Of a stretch of 64,000 nucleotides of DNA, positions 1 through 11,450 are shown one piece after another. Numbering within the stretch: position 1 is the first letter of the stretch; each line of letters begins with the position of its first letter. Source of the DNA: Nectonema munidae (taxonomy: Eukaryota; Nematomorpha; Nectonematoida; Nectonematidae); contig JAUIRK010001036.1 of the NCBI GenBank assembly GCA_030549495.1, positions 840,001 through 904,000 on the forward strand, written 5' to 3'. Under the pieces are notes generated by a model. That model was not told the origin of the DNA, searched no databases, and saw only the letters and a program-made list of their open reading frames with translations. A program made the translations under genes and the position numbers.

Positions 1-188
1 GTTTGATAAAATAACAAAATTTCTAACTCTGATCGCAAAAAAAAATATATAAGTCATTACATATTTACAATCAGCGTGCCAAACCGTATAAAAATAGTTT
101 TTTAATTTTTTAAAATTTTCGAATTTTCAGGCCTTACGGTGTCAAAATTATGATTTTACATATATTCAACAAATATACAAGTATTATA

Positions 189-470
189 CCTTTTTAGATT
201 TTTCTTATCATTCTGAATAACAATATTAACTTTATTTTACCATAAATATATATAGTATAATATAATTTTTTCACGGCAAAGTATTTTGATAGAAAGAAAA
301 GCTCGAGTTTTATAAGTATGTTAAGTTTTGTCTTAATAACTCTTGCTAATTTTTGTAATTGACGTTTCTTTTTGCAGCTTATTTTGTAGCTTATTTTAGA
401 CTAACCCCTTTTTAGATTTCTTTTATCATTCTGAATAACAATATTAACTTTATTTTACCATAAATATTTT
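189..470 (+). repeat. Direct repeat pair of about 60 bp flanking a longer repeat unit
   Basis: A phrase of about 60 bases containing ATTCTGAATAACAATATTAA occurs at 189-250 and again, nearly identical, at 409-470. Between them lies the 267-406 unit, which recurs at 2388-2520. This looks like a local segmental or tandem duplication. No coding content is seen. Confidence 0.7.
267..406 (+). repeat. Dispersed repeat unit, copy 1
   Basis: About 115 bp around GAAAAGCTCGAGTTTTATAA is almost identical to 2388-2520 in the same orientation. A third, clearly more diverged version seems to lie at about 2560-2660, keeping the order of the same phrases. The unit carries no recognisable gene. It is probably part of an unclassified repeat, or a duplication in 2-kb steps. 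Confidence 0.7.
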
Positions 471-630
471 GGTTAAAATTTTTTATATATATTTTTTTCG
501 CCAGACCTACCTAAACTCACATACACACACAGACACATATCATATGTATAATGCGAGATTCTTTAAAATATATTTGAAAAAATATTATTTCATTATGAAA
601 ATTTTAGGAAACTCTTCTCTGTTATATTAA

Positions 631-745
631 CAGGACCTAGATTAAAGGTACCAATGATCTTAAGCAGGACCTAGAATCAAGGGGTACCAATGATCCTTAG
701 GAGGACATAGAATAAAGAGGATCTAGAGTCCTATGTCTCTAACAA
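631..745 (+). repeat. Short tandem repeat, unit about 35 bp, about three copies
   Basis: The phrase AGGACCTAGA followed by GGTACCAATGATC occurs at 631 and 665, and a degraded third unit begins at 701. This is a small minisatellite with no coding content. Confidence 0.6.
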
Positions 746-2104
746 AGCTGGGGACATACAGGCTTATCCTAGTGATATATAAGAATAATGGTTAACAGTT
801 TAACATTGAAACACTTTTATGCTTATTATTTGTCTTCTAAATATCAATTGACTAATAAAATCGCAATTTTTTGATTGAAATTAAATCAAATTATATATAG
901 ATAATCGGGCAATATTAAAAACGAAACAATCTTAATGTTAAAAATTCATGGCATCAAAGTTCCCTCTTGCTACTATTATCCCTTTAATCTCGATTTTAAT
1001 CACTTCTCTATGATTCCTTTAATAAAAGTTTTGTTATGTTTTGGATTAAGATGTTTTTTAAAATATAAAATTCTATTCCTCACTTGTATTGTTGAAAAAA
1101 CCTACATCTGTAAATTTTTTATATATCTTCAATTTTGACAAAATAGTTCAAAAAAAGTTCATTTTAATTTTAATTTCGCTAGAGTTTATGAAGATGAGTA
1201 AATATATTTAATTTTTACTATAGAAGTACAATAGTTTGTGGTGATTTAATAAAGAAAACACGAAGGAAACTGCTTACATCAAAATATGGGGAGTGTCTAA
1301 CTTGAAGTTGAAAGTTACTTTCATAAAAGTCAGACAACTAACATAATTTACTCTCTTCTTTTTTTTTTGTTTTGATGTGTGATTATCTAAACTAATTTAA
1401 TGATAAAATAGAAAAAATAATTTTTTAAAGATAAATTTCTTATAATTAATAGAATTCATTTTGGTAATCTTTATCATCGTCAATTTCCCATTTTCAGGAC
1501 ATCATTAGAATTGATAAATAGAATTTTTCGTATATATAGAATTCATTTTCTTAATCGTTATCATTGCCTATTTCAATTGTCAAGACTAGATAATGACTAT
1601 CTTTGTCTATTTTTTTTCCACAAATTTTTAATAAAAATATTAACAAAATTTTTGCCAAATTTAAATTACAGTTTTTTATTAACATCTGTAGGATGAAAAT
1701 AAAATATCCTTTCTAAACTATGAGGATCTAATTTGAACTTGAGCATAGATTTTTTTCTCATAAAGTCAGATATCAAAACTAGTTCACTCAAATATTACAG
1801 TGAAAATTTTTTTTTTTATCTAAGCTAATCTAATTTAAAAGAGAAAGGGATAATAAAATTTCTTTAAAGTGAAGGTATAATTTTTAAATATAAATTTTCC
1901 TATAATTTTAAATTGATTTTCCTAATTGTCAAACTACAATTTCAAAAAAAAAGAGAGAACGATTCGAAAATTTAAATAAAACTTTTAATTTAGTTAATTA
2001 CTGTTATTGATTTTTAATTTTTAAAAGAGACAAAACTTATTTTACCGTTTTATTTTTTTTAAAACATTCTTATTTTTTTGTTTTTTCACTAATTAAATAT
2101 CTTT

Positions 2105-2255
2105 TTTGAGCTCATGGTTGTTAGGGGCCCAGAACAGTAAGGTCGGGGTCGTCCCAGCCCACTCAAAACAATCACAAAAACTGTGTAACCATCTTAAGAT
2201 AATGGAGCATGTGCTAATGTGAAAGTGTTGTATCTCAAACCAACCAAACAACCAA
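2105..2255 (+). repeat. tRNA-derived SINE-like fragment, family 2, copy 1
   Basis: The head around TCATGGTTGTTAGGGG resembles a pol III A box of tRNA type. About 35 bp on, GGGGTCGTCCCAGCCC looks like a B box (GGTTCGANTCC) that has lost two bases. The same head, with a better AGTGGTT box, recurs at about 19672. Their downstream parts share an approximate match ending in an AATCAATCAAAC-like phrase. The region is much richer in G and C than its surroundings. It could also be a decayed tRNA pseudogene. Confidence 0.4.
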
Positions 2256-2387
2256 ATATCTTTTGTTTATTTTTAATTTTTATTTATAAAAATTTTCCTT
2301 TCTCAAAATTAATTTCAAGCCAACAGAAATGGTTCTCATAAGTTAATTTTTTGCCTTTGAACCATCAGAATTCGAAATTTACACAAA

Positions 2388-2520
2388 ATTTTTCACTGCA
2401 AAGTATTTTGATAGAAAGAAAAGCTCGAGTTTTATAAGTATGTTAAGTTTTGTCTTAATAACTCTTGTAGTTTTTTGTAATTGACGTTTCTTTTTGCAGC
2501 TTATTTTTAACTAACTCTTA
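2388..2520 (+). repeat. Dispersed repeat unit, copy 2
   Basis: This is a near-identical copy of 267-406, same strand, sharing about 115 bp from the GCAAAGTATTTTGATAG phrase through the TTTTTGCAGCTTATTTT phrase. The high identity suggests a recent duplication compared with the diverged third copy at about 2560-2660. Confidence 0.7.
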
Positions 2521-2863
2521 TCTTTACTATAATTTTTTTATAGATATTATAGCAAAATTTTAGTTTTTTTCTGATTAAGAAACTCAAGATCTATAAGTAA
2601 GTGAAGTTTCATTTAATTATCTTGTTTTATTATTTCTTAATTGAGTATTACTGTTCTAGCTCATTTTACCACTACCCAAGACTACAAATTATGGAAATTT
2701 TGTTTTTCATAAAATAATTCAATAGTAAATTTCATTGAAAGAGCCTTAGTGCCTCTTGTTTCTGAACTTAGCAACAAATTTTTAAGACATTTTATTTTCT
2801 AAAACTCATAATGAAAATTTAATGCAATTGGAGACGATACTTTTGAAATATATATATAATATA

Positions 2864-3214
2864 TCTCCAACCTGTGTATTACGTTGATTCATCTCCAACC
2901 TGTATACTACGATGATTCATCTCCAACCTGTATTCTACGATGATTCATCTGCAACCTGTATTCTACGATGATTCATCTCCAACCTCTATACTACGATGAT
3001 TCATCTCCAACCTGTATACTACGATGGTTTCTATTCCATGTACAAATGACTAGGGAGACAATGTTCAACTTTCTGTTGACATTTTGCTAGATGTAAGATT
3101 TGATATACCTCATTCGGGGAGACGATGCTACATAAGTTATTACCTATATACATTTGTATACTACGTTGGTTCATCTCCAACCTGTATACCGCGATGATTC
3201 ATCTCCAACCTATC
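2864..3214 (+). repeat. 28-bp minisatellite (TCTCCAACCTGTATACTACG-type unit)
   Basis: Six units of exactly 28 bp start at 2864, 2892, 2920, 2948, 2976 and 3004, differing at only a few positions. After an unrelated segment the array resumes at about 3155-3214 with a partial, a full and a partial unit. The segment separating the two blocks (about 3060-3150) is one copy of a dispersed repeat, so either that repeat was inserted into the array or the array was duplicated together with it. There are no spacers, so this is not a CRISPR. Confidence 0.9.
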
Positions 3215-3480
3215 AGTTCATATTTTGCTAGATGTAAGATTTGATATTCCTCATTCGGGGAGAGGATGTTAGATAAGTTATTACCTATATTTTTGCAATT
3301 TTTTCACGATATTAAATAATATATTTTATCAAATAATCAAAATATAATTCTGTAATCAAAGAATCGAAAAATATTCTTTAAAAAATCAAAAAATCAACTT
3401 TCTGTTCATATTTTGCTACCTCATACGATGTTACAAAAGTTATTACCTTTACTTTGCAATTTGCACGATTTTAAATATTA
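3060..3480 (+). repeat. Three tandem-like copies of a dispersed repeat (CTAGATGTAAGATTTGATAT family)
   Basis: The phrase TTTTGCTAGATGTAAGATTT, then CTCATTCGGGGAGACGATG and TTATTACCTATAT, occurs at about 3075-3150. It occurs again at about 3215-3330, and in shortened form at about 3400-3480. A reverse-complement copy lies at about 9648-9790. A phrase at about 3361-3395 (AATCGAAAAATATTCTTTAA) also recurs at 9044-9080. No coding content is seen; this is probably part of an unclassified transposon. Confidence 0.7.
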
Positions 3481-3584
3481 TTTGTATAACCTAGCCTATG
3501 TTAACCACAAAGAGTATACCTTTCCAATGATACCATTTTCATTCAAAAAAATTTTTTTAAATCCTTACATTATGCTCCACTCAG

Positions 3585-4840
3585 AAGTGAGGAAAAATAA
3601 AAGCATTATAAAGTAATTTTTTAAATTGAAATGTTAAATACATTTCTATTTTGCGAAAAGTACCAAGAAGACGAGAGACTTTAATATGTACAGATGAGAT
3701 GTGTCTGAACCAAGACAAATTTTCATTGAAAGTGAGGCCTAAGTAATTAAAAAGACTTATTCTAGTTAATTGATTACCATTAAGAACTAAGCTAAAATTT
3801 TCTTTAATTGTTTTCTTAGAAAAAATCATATACATACATTTACTTAAATTGAAAGAAAGCAGATTTAACTGACACCAATTAGAAACGGATTCCAGACAAG
3901 CATTGGTTCTACTAGCGACTTCCGTTGAATCATCAAAGTTTAACACGATAGTTGCATCGTCAGCATAGAAAATTAGAGAATCCTGCTTGCTTACATTTTT
4001 GAAAATATCGTTAATAAAAATCACAAAAAGAAGTGGGCCAAGGATAGATCCTTGCGGCACACCTTTTTCTATGTACTTTATATCAGACTTATCATTGTTT
4101 AAAGCGACGTAAAATTTTCTTTCATGCAAAAAACTCTTAAACCATCTTAAAACTGGACCTCTGATGCCTATACGAAATAATTTATGAAGTAGGAGTTGAT
4201 GTGAAACATTATCAAGCCTTTGCCAAATCGAGAAATAAAACAATACTAAAGCTTTTACCGTAAAAATGATTTGAAATGCAACTACACAAAAATAATATAG
4301 CATCTTCAGTTGATTTATTCTTAGAAAAACCAAACTTATAAGGACTGATTGTGCCGTGTTTATCAAGAAAAGCTATTATTTTGCAAGATATAATTTTTTC
4401 GAATATTTTTGAAAAGTTCGAGAGTATAAATATTGGTCTAAAGTTGTCCAATGAAGACGGAGGCTTGCCGTTTTTTAAAATAGGAACGATGCGGGCAAGT
4501 TTGAGATATTCAGGAAACTCTCCCATTTGAAGAACATATTAAATATGTGAACTAAAATAAAACCGATACTAGGAAGTATATCAATTATCTGTTGAATTGT
4601 TATTTCATCATCACCATATGACTTTTTTTTTGATAAAGATGCTAAAGCTATCACAATATCATTGAAATTTATTTCAGGCAAATAAAATGAAAACAAACTC
4701 ATTGGAATAGACTTATAAATAAATTCCAAGGAATCATCAACAATGCAAGTGTTACCGGAAGTGGATAAGCTATCAGCAAAGTCATTACTGTTAAAAGATG
4801 AACTATAAGATTTCATAGTAGAATTTTTCAAAACTTTGTT
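3585..4840 (-). pseudogene. LINE ORF2 reverse transcriptase fragment
   Basis: Two overlapping frames (4526-4212 and 4366-3581) carry the RT fingers and palm. Visible motifs are RIVPILKNGKPP, NFRPI, FLDLAKA then FDNVSHQLL, the turn PQGSILGPLLF, and the catalytic FYADD at about 3975. After that come LLSFNLSKC and YLGLTFNENLSW. An N-terminal linker with KKSYGDDEI lies at about 4620. Catalytic aspartates are visible, but frame breaks and loss of the 3' end make the domain dead. The sequence reaches the start of the thumb and then stops. Confidence 0.9.
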
Positions 4841-5269
4841 TAGACTTTTCCATATGTTATTTTTTTACAGGATGAAAGCTGGTTGAAATAGTACTTCGAT
4901 TTCGCCTTTTTAACTTCAATCTTGTACTGTTTTCGAACATTTTTATACTTAATCTGATTCTATGAATTAGGATTAAAAAGTTAAATTTTGTATTGTTTTA
5001 CTTTTAATCTTCTAAGAGAATTTAAAAAGGGAGAAAACCAAGGCTTATTATCAAACTTAACTTTGATTTTAATTAAAGGAAAGCTTCGTGAAAATGAATC
5101 TTTCAAAAAAAAATTTAAAAATGTTATATGCATCATTGGGATTAGACGCTTGAAAAACGCGTGAGAAGTCAATTTTTGTTACATCAGCAACAAAAAAGCG
5201 TTGTTTACGACTAAAAATTTTTTTCCATATAAAAGAAGATTTGATTGGATATTTGAAAAATTCATTTAT

Positions 5270-6052
5270 AAAGATACAATTCGGGAAATGATCAGAAATA
5301 TCTGAAATAACGTTCAATTAAGAATAATAGTGGCCGAAATTTTAAAAAATATTGTCCATCAATATGGATGTGACAGTGCTGACACCAGTGCTTTTAGTTA
5401 TTGAAGGAAAAAATCCATTTTGATGAAAGATAAGTTTAGTATATTAATATTTTTTTCAAAATCAAACAAATTTAAATTAAAATCACCACAGATAATTGTG
5501 AATTTTGATAGCGAAGGTTTAGCAAAAATATCAGTCATAAAATTGTTGAAAGCTAACATCAGAGCTAGGAGGTCTGTATATTGATAGCAAGCTAAATATT
5601 TTGTTTTCGATTTTAAAGAACAACAATAAGCAATCAAAAAGATTCTCATTGCAAGATAAATTTTTTGAAGTAGTTAACTGTAAAGTTTTCATGTAATAAA
5701 TACCTAAACCTCCACCACGCTTGGTTCTTTCATGGTAATAAAAATTGTAACCCGGAATATTGAAAACTTTAGAACCCAAATGCCAAATTTCACTCAAAAC
5801 AATGAAAGTGAATTTGCTATTTGAAGAACTAATAAATTCAACAAAAGCGTCAAAGTTGGCATTTACACTTCGAATGTTTAAATGAATCAGCTTACGGCTA
5901 CTGGATGAAACTTTTAATTTGGAAAAGTCTTCATGAAGAATATATTTAGTAAGTGAGTAAGATTCCTTATCGAAGTCAACAAAAAAGTCAGTATCAATTA
6001 AATCACGATATAAAAAATTCAATTTCTTAATTAAGTTTGCTGAATCAACCAT
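5270..6052 (-). pseudogene. LINE ORF2 endonuclease domain (exonuclease-endonuclease-phosphatase fold)
   Basis: The 173-residue frame from 6052 carries the usual EEP motifs in order: HLNIRSV near residue 75, IVLSEIW near 107, RGGGLGIYY near 131 and YRPPSSD near 160. The next frames continue with a GDFN-like segment (ICGDFNLN, about 5470) and the late ISDHFPN motif (about 5290). These match the target-nicking endonuclease of jockey/CR1 LINEs. At least two frame changes split the domain. Confidence 0.85.
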
Positions 6053-6119
6053 TTATAGCTGCATAATAATAATTATGTTCTTTACTTTTTAGCATATTAC
6101 CTATAATGAAAGAAGGGCA

Positions 6120-7050
6120 TTCTTTATTAAAAAATTGTTTTGTGCATTTATTATCTCTACATTTCAAACATTTTCGGCTTTAATGGTACATTTGTCAAAA
6201 GTGTGTTCATTCGATAAACAAGAATGGCATTTAATAGGCTTTTTACATGCAAAAGTTGAATGCCCATATTGTATGCAATTGAGACAGTATTTAACTTTAG
6301 GCAAAAAAATAACAACTTCATAAGAAAGAGGACCAAATAATTCTATTTTTTAGACAAACCCTTTGAAATTTTTTTTTTAAGGATACTATTAGATTAAAAC
6401 ATTTTTTTAGTTCCTTTTGATTCCAACTTAACTATTTTTTCAATTGCATCTAATGGTATATCATTCTTAGAGGATAATTGCTCTTTTAATTCATTTAAGT
6501 CATCAGACTCAAGAAATTTTGGAATATTTTTAAGCAAAATTCTTGGTATACGATTTCTGGTAACAAAAGGTTGGTACTTAATTTCTTTCAAATTTAAATC
6601 ATTTTCAGCCTTTTTGAGCTCCGCATCTTGAAAATCAACAAAAACTTTATTATTAAAAACTTTACTTCTTACGATTTTTGATTTTTCTAAATTTTTATTT
6701 AAAAAATACACTTTATTAAAGTTTTGATTTCCCTCCACTTTACTTGAATCATCATCTAGATTGATAAGAGTATTTCTAGGCTCAGATCTTCCGAAACAAT
6801 TAGAATTAACACCTGCTTTAGAACTGGATAAACTTCCCTTGAATGTATCATCTTTTACAATGTCCGAATAATTTTTCTGACAAGACTCAACGATTAATTT
6901 TTCAATTTTGTTCAATTTCTCATTTATATTTAATGAATTTTCAAAAGTTTTAGCCATATTTTCTAATTCGGATTTTATTTCCTTTTTTGTAAGAGTTTCA
7001 ACAGTGTCTCGAAGTTTATAAATAATTGTTAAAAAACAGGAAGAATCCAT
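6120..7050 (-). pseudogene. LINE ORF1: nucleic-acid-binding protein with CCHC zinc knuckles
   Basis: The first part (6394-7050, 218 residues) is charged and has a helical N-terminal half with repeated Lys/Glu/Leu/Asn. It ends in a segment (RIPRILLKNIPKFLESDDL) that looks like the RRM-type region of jockey ORF1 proteins. Past a frame break, 6165-6310 on the same strand gives two adjacent knuckles of the form C-x2-C-x4-H-x4-C. A further Cys-rich stretch (CLKCRDNKC) lies in another frame at about 6120-6170. In living relatives this protein coats the element RNA. It is not expressible as it stands. Confidence 0.75.
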
Positions 7051-7060
7051 TGAATAAACT

Positions 7061-8884
7061 TAAACAATGCAAACAAAATGAGATTTTAGAGATTAAATTA
7101 ACATATAATATTAAAATTAACAAATCAAATTAACATATAATAAATTAAATTGAACAAATATAACAATATTTGAATTTCATCAGCTATAATTATTCGAATT
7201 GTTTTCCCACTGACTTCATTTTTTAACTATATATCTGCTATCTAGAGGAATATGTTTTTCATTTTTTAAAGCTTTCATAAAAATATTTTTAGGCTTACTG
7301 TTAGCTTTAAACTGTTTGCTTATATATTCTTTGGCATTTTCAGAAGTTCTTATAAAATTTAGAATTTAATTGCGCTTTTTGCATATTTTCTGTATAATCA
7401 CCGAAATATTCAAACAAAAATAGTTTTCAAATGATCTTTTTTTGCAAAGTTTTTAAAGTAGGTGACGCGTCGCTTAAAACTTGGGAATCTTTTCAATTTG
7501 CTATAATATCTACTGATAATAATTATTTTTCCTTGAGTTGGCTGTTCATTGAGTTTCCTTAAGTTATTTTAACCATTATTCCAAATATATCTTTGGAATT
7601 TTTAATGATAAAAACATTTTTACTTACTTCAGCTTCAATGAAATAATGATCCCGTGTTGAGCTATTTAGCCAAGCTCTTGAGGCATCTCGGAAAATATTT
7701 TTGTTTTACATAAAATAAGTATAAAATTTCCTATCGTACACAACTTCTATATTGTCAAAATTTCTGAAAAATTCATAAGCAATATTCTGTTTTTATAAAT
7801 ATTTTTTGTTTTGTTCATCTTGATTATTTTCAAGTAGAGAAAAGGACCATGATTAGTAAAATTGTAATTTGAGTATTCATCTTTTCTACGAATAGAACGT
7901 TGTTTTTAAAATACTCAAACATTTATCATTAGATCCATTTATAGGGGGATATATTGATTTGATCAGCACACCAAGTACAGTCGATAAAGCACATATCGGG
8001 ATTGCAAATGGATGACCAAGATTTGTTTTTACATACATGTGCAGATTCCTCTAATGTCGGAAAAATTCAGTTTTATGTATAAAATCTCTATAGAAATCTT
8101 TGAAAAGATTGATTTGTTCTTAAAGGAATCAAATCACATGGCTATTATTCGTGACTTATTACGTTTATTTTTGAATTGCTATAATCCGTGATCGGTGTAT
8201 ACTTCTCTATTATTATCGGTGTTATATCATCGCTAAGGAAAAGATTTTCTCTCAAAAAAATATTTCATTAATTAAAAGGTCTTTGAAAACTTGCCATTCG
8301 AGCTAAGAATTGACTAAGATGGAAGCTTCCTTTATTACATGTCTGACACATATCCAACTTGAGAAAAAAGATCTAACTCAATCAAAACATGGAAAATGGA
8401 AATATCTGTTGCATTCCAAACAATATGTCAAAAATGTCCCGTGATACCCTATTTGCTCTGATTCTTTAATAAAATTATGAAAAAAGTAAAGAATTTATGT
8501 ATATGGAAAAATTTTAAATTATGATTTCGAAGTCTGGACCTCGTCCGTTGCCAAAAAATCTGTGTCAGATTATTAATAAATTTTAGTTCTCATAATTTTA
8601 AACAGTTTATAAATATTTTACGATAAAAATTGAAAGATTTTGTGAAAAAAATAATAAAAAACATTAAAATTAAACCTCAAAAATAATATTTTTTAAAAAA
8701 ATTTCCAATGTTAACTTGCTAAAGTGTTGTGTAGTTGACGAACTTTTCTTCACTAAAAGTAGATAAAGATCATTAACGTTTACCATTGACGGCTAGTTGG
8801 TTGGTGCTCACGCGCAGCCACTAACCTCATGGTTTGTACACATAAAGTGGAACTGATGAGCCTAATTATACTTTCCTATAAAAA
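7061..8884. other. AT-rich DNA upstream of the LINE; nothing recognised
   Basis: I recognise no gene. On the minus strand around 7500-7800 there are short stretches with coding-like composition (for example a RDHYFIEAEVSKN segment) interrupted by stops. They could be a decayed transposase or part of the LINE 5' region, but no motif supports a family. The rest is low-complexity AT-rich sequence. Confidence 0.4.
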
Positions 8885-9640
8885 CACATATTTTTTTTAA
8901 ATCTTGAAAATATTTTTGCAGTTCGTTTTTAGACGTAAACCACAGAATCTTTCATGTATTTTCAAACCCTAAATGCAAAAACTGAGAACAAACATGATCA
9001 ATTTGGTATAAAAACATATACTTCATATATAATTTTAGATAAGAATCGAAAAATATTCTTTAAAAAATCAAAAAATATTTATTCTTTTTAAATATATCGT
9101 TGCGCCCCGTTTCTTTTAGTTTCCTATATTCATGATTTGTTAAAATTGATTAGAAAGACAAAGGTTTACCTCTCTATTTTAAAAGTAACGACATATTTAT
9201 TTTTTATTATATCTAAAAAAAATATTCCTTCAAACTTTACAAAAAATGTATATTTTTATACTAAATCGGCCATCATAGTTTCATTTCTGGTCTCACTTTT
9301 TGCATTTAGGATTTGAAAGATTTCCGGTTTACTTCTAAAAATTCTGCAAAAACATTCATTCAAATTTTACATGAAATATGTTTTAATACCAAATTGACCA
9401 TGCTGGTTTCATTTCTGGACTCAGATTTTTTATTTACCGTTTGAAAATATCTAACAGTGTTAATAAAATATGCCACAAATGACAAATATTCCCTCTAATT
9501 TTACATAAAATATATGTTTTTATACCAAAGCAAACATCCTAGTTCCCTTTCTGGACTCACTTTTCGCACTTAGAGGTTTCAAGATATCTGCAAGTGTCAA
9601 TCAAATATGCGGTCTACTTCTGAAAACTATTTGATTAATT
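8885..9640. repeat. Satellite-like repeat of about 130-145 bp, one forward and about three inverted units
   Basis: A unit at about 8885-9040 (phrases AAATGCAAAAACTGAG, TTTGGTATAAAAACATAT) matches the 12.8-13.56 kb array. From about 9210 to 9640 the same unit runs in reverse complement about three times, with starts near 9229, 9358 and 9492, marked by CAAATTTTACATGAAATAT-like phrases and CATTTCTGGACTCA. The family therefore appears in both orientations within 750 bp. Non-coding. Confidence 0.75.
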
Positions 9641-9647
9641 GACAAAG

Positions 9648-9800
9648 ATATCATTTAAAATAGTGCAAATTGCAAAAATATCAGTAATGACTTTTGCGGC
9701 ATCGTCTCCCTCAATGAGGTATATCGAATCTTACATCTAGCAAAATATGAACATAATGTTGAAACTTGTCTTCATAATCATTTGTATCAAAAGATGCACA
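9648..9800 (-). repeat. Dispersed repeat, reverse copy of the 3.1-3.5 kb family
   Basis: The reverse complement contains TTTTGCTAGATGTAAGATT, GAGGGAGACGATGCCGC and TTTTTGCAATTTGCAC in the same order as the copies at 3060-3480. At its right side, about 9788, is ATCAAAAGATGCA, a phrase that also ends the two arms of the 13.5/16.3 kb inverted repeat. Confidence 0.7.
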
Positions 9801-10539
9801 TAGCAAACTATGACAAATCATTGTAGTGGTAAACTGACTGTATGCCTAATGGACAAAGATTTATTGAAAGAAGAGGCTTTACACAAAGAGAGAAATAAAT
9901 GACCTAAGGATGATTTAGATAGATAAATAAACTGTATACATAGTGTGTGAATTACCAAAGTGTTCCTCCTTATAAGCTACAACTTAATGACTTATTTGCA
10001 TATTTCCACATTACTTTACTTTTGTTCTTGCCTCTCTTTTATAGAAATTTTGAAGCAGCTCATATGTTCAAAATTGAGTTCGTTACTCGTCACAAAGGTG
10101 GAAAAAACTTCTATAACATGGAATGTTTTCAACAGAATCGAGTCAGTCTTTCCAAGATTCACTGAAAGGATGGGATCAAGCTTTCAATAAAAGGGTTGGC
10201 GTAACTCTCCCAACTATCAAAAAACTAATCAAAAAAATTATGTGGGAACAAGCTAAGGCGGAAGTGATATATCAAGAGTTAATATGGAATATGCTCGACT
10301 AAATGAAAGAATAAAGAAAGTTTATGATAATTATGACGATAGTACACGTTTACTTTATCTAAGGTCTATAGCGCATACTTTGTAGTGCTAAAAATTTCAT
10401 TTCTTTTCATCTGTGTCATTAACCCTATTAGTGACGACCTATTTTCATTTCCTCAGTGACGGTTTTTCCTGAAAAACCTCGGTTTTTCTTGAATGATTGC
10501 AAATTTTTACAAAATTTTCGCGTGAACCTATTAATGATT
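9801..10539. other. Unclassified AT-rich DNA
   Basis: Two overlapping short open frames start near 9950. They lack recognisable motifs and overlap each other in different frames, so I do not call a gene. Nothing else is recognised. Confidence 0.4.
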
Positions 10540-11450
10540 GATTGCGAATCTGATCATGACATTTATTTTTTTATAAAAATCAATCAAACTTGTCAAAATT
10601 GATTGATATATGACAGCTCAACTAAAAAACGAAACTTTTAGTTTAAATGGGTATACAAAGTTTTTTACACACATATACCCATTTCAAGTGTACTGAACAC
10701 GATGGTTACGTTTATTTTTTTTAAAAATCAACCAAACCTGTCAAAAAATTGATTGATATATGACAGCTCAACTGAAAAAAGAAACTTTTAGTTTAGATGG
10801 TTATACAAAGTTTTCTATTTATATACACCCGTTTTCATGTATGCTGAATACAATGGTCACGTTTATTTTTAAAAAAAAAACAATCAAACTTGTCAAAATT
10901 GATTGATATATGACAGCTCAACTAAAAAACGAAACTTTTAGTTTAAATGGGTATACAAAGTTTTTTTTACACATATATACCCATTTTTAAGTGTGCTGAA
11001 CACGATGGTCACCTTTATTTTTTTAAAAATGAACCAAATCTGTCAAAAAAAATTGATTGATATATGACAGATCGAATGAAAAAAGATATTTTTAGATTTA
11101 GTGCGTATACAAAGTTTTTTTACACATATATACCCATTTTCATGTATGCTGAATATGATAGTCACGTTTATTTTTTTTTTAAATTAACCAAACCTGTCAA
11201 AAAATTGATTGATATATGACAGCTTAACTTAAAAAAGAACCTTTTAGTTTAAATGATTCATTAAATTCTTTAAGAATTCATTAAAAAAAGTTTTCTATTT
11301 ATATACACCCGTTTTCATGTATGCTCAATAAAATGGTCACGTTTATTTAAAAAAAATCAATAAAATCTTGTCAAAAAATTGATTGACATATGACAGCCCA
11401 ACTGAAAAAATGTACTCTTTATTTAAGTAGTTATAAAAGGTTTTTTTTTA
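10540..11450 (+). repeat. Satellite-like tandem array, period about 152 bp, about six copies
   Basis: The phrase GATTGATATATGACAGCTCA starts at 10601, 10751, 10901, about 11055, about 11207 and, slightly changed, at 11381. The spacings are 150, 150, 154, 152 and 174; the last unit has an insertion of about 25 bp. Each unit also carries a TACACATATATACCCATTTT phrase and a GGTCACGTTTATTTTT phrase. Units differ by substitutions and A/T-run length, so the array is not freshly homogenised. Non-coding. Confidence 0.9.

Larger units (their letters stand above)
1..2104. other. AT-rich non-coding DNA
   Basis: I see no protein-coding gene here. Open frames of 60-70 residues are rich in Phe, Leu, Ile and Lys and look like chance frames in AT-rich DNA. 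The stretch holds the duplicated segments listed separately. It also holds weaker internal duplications between about 1270 and 1960, where related phrases about a shared AAAGTCAGA core and a shared AGAATTCATTTT core each occur twice. Confidence 0.6.
3585..7060 (-). mobile_element. LINE of the jockey/CR1 group, broken and without 3' end
   Basis: Reading on the minus strand, the order is ORF1 with zinc knuckles, then AP-type endonuclease, then reverse transcriptase, which is the non-LTR retrotransposon order. Zinc knuckles in ORF1 point to the jockey group. The RT style (PQGSILGPLLF, then FYADD) fits jockey/CR1 broadly and I cannot fix the clade. ORF2 is spread over about seven frames, so several frameshifts have accumulated. 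The RT stops after the thumb start at about 3585, where dispersed repeats begin. Loss of the 3' end is unusual for a LINE, which is normally truncated at the 5' end, and implies a later deletion or rearrangement. Confidence 0.9.

Noticed and set aside
2864-3031. CRISPR-like regular repeats of 28 bp
   Set aside because: Units are head to tail with no unique spacers, in a eukaryotic context; this is a minisatellite. The same holds for the 42-bp array at 20779-20957.
3581-7050. Retrovirus-like interpretation of the zinc-knuckle plus reverse transcriptase region
   Set aside because: The AP-type endonuclease between the two, the RT style and absence of protease, RNase H, integrase or LTRs make it a LINE. 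No LTR element, Polinton or other virus-like element was found in the window.
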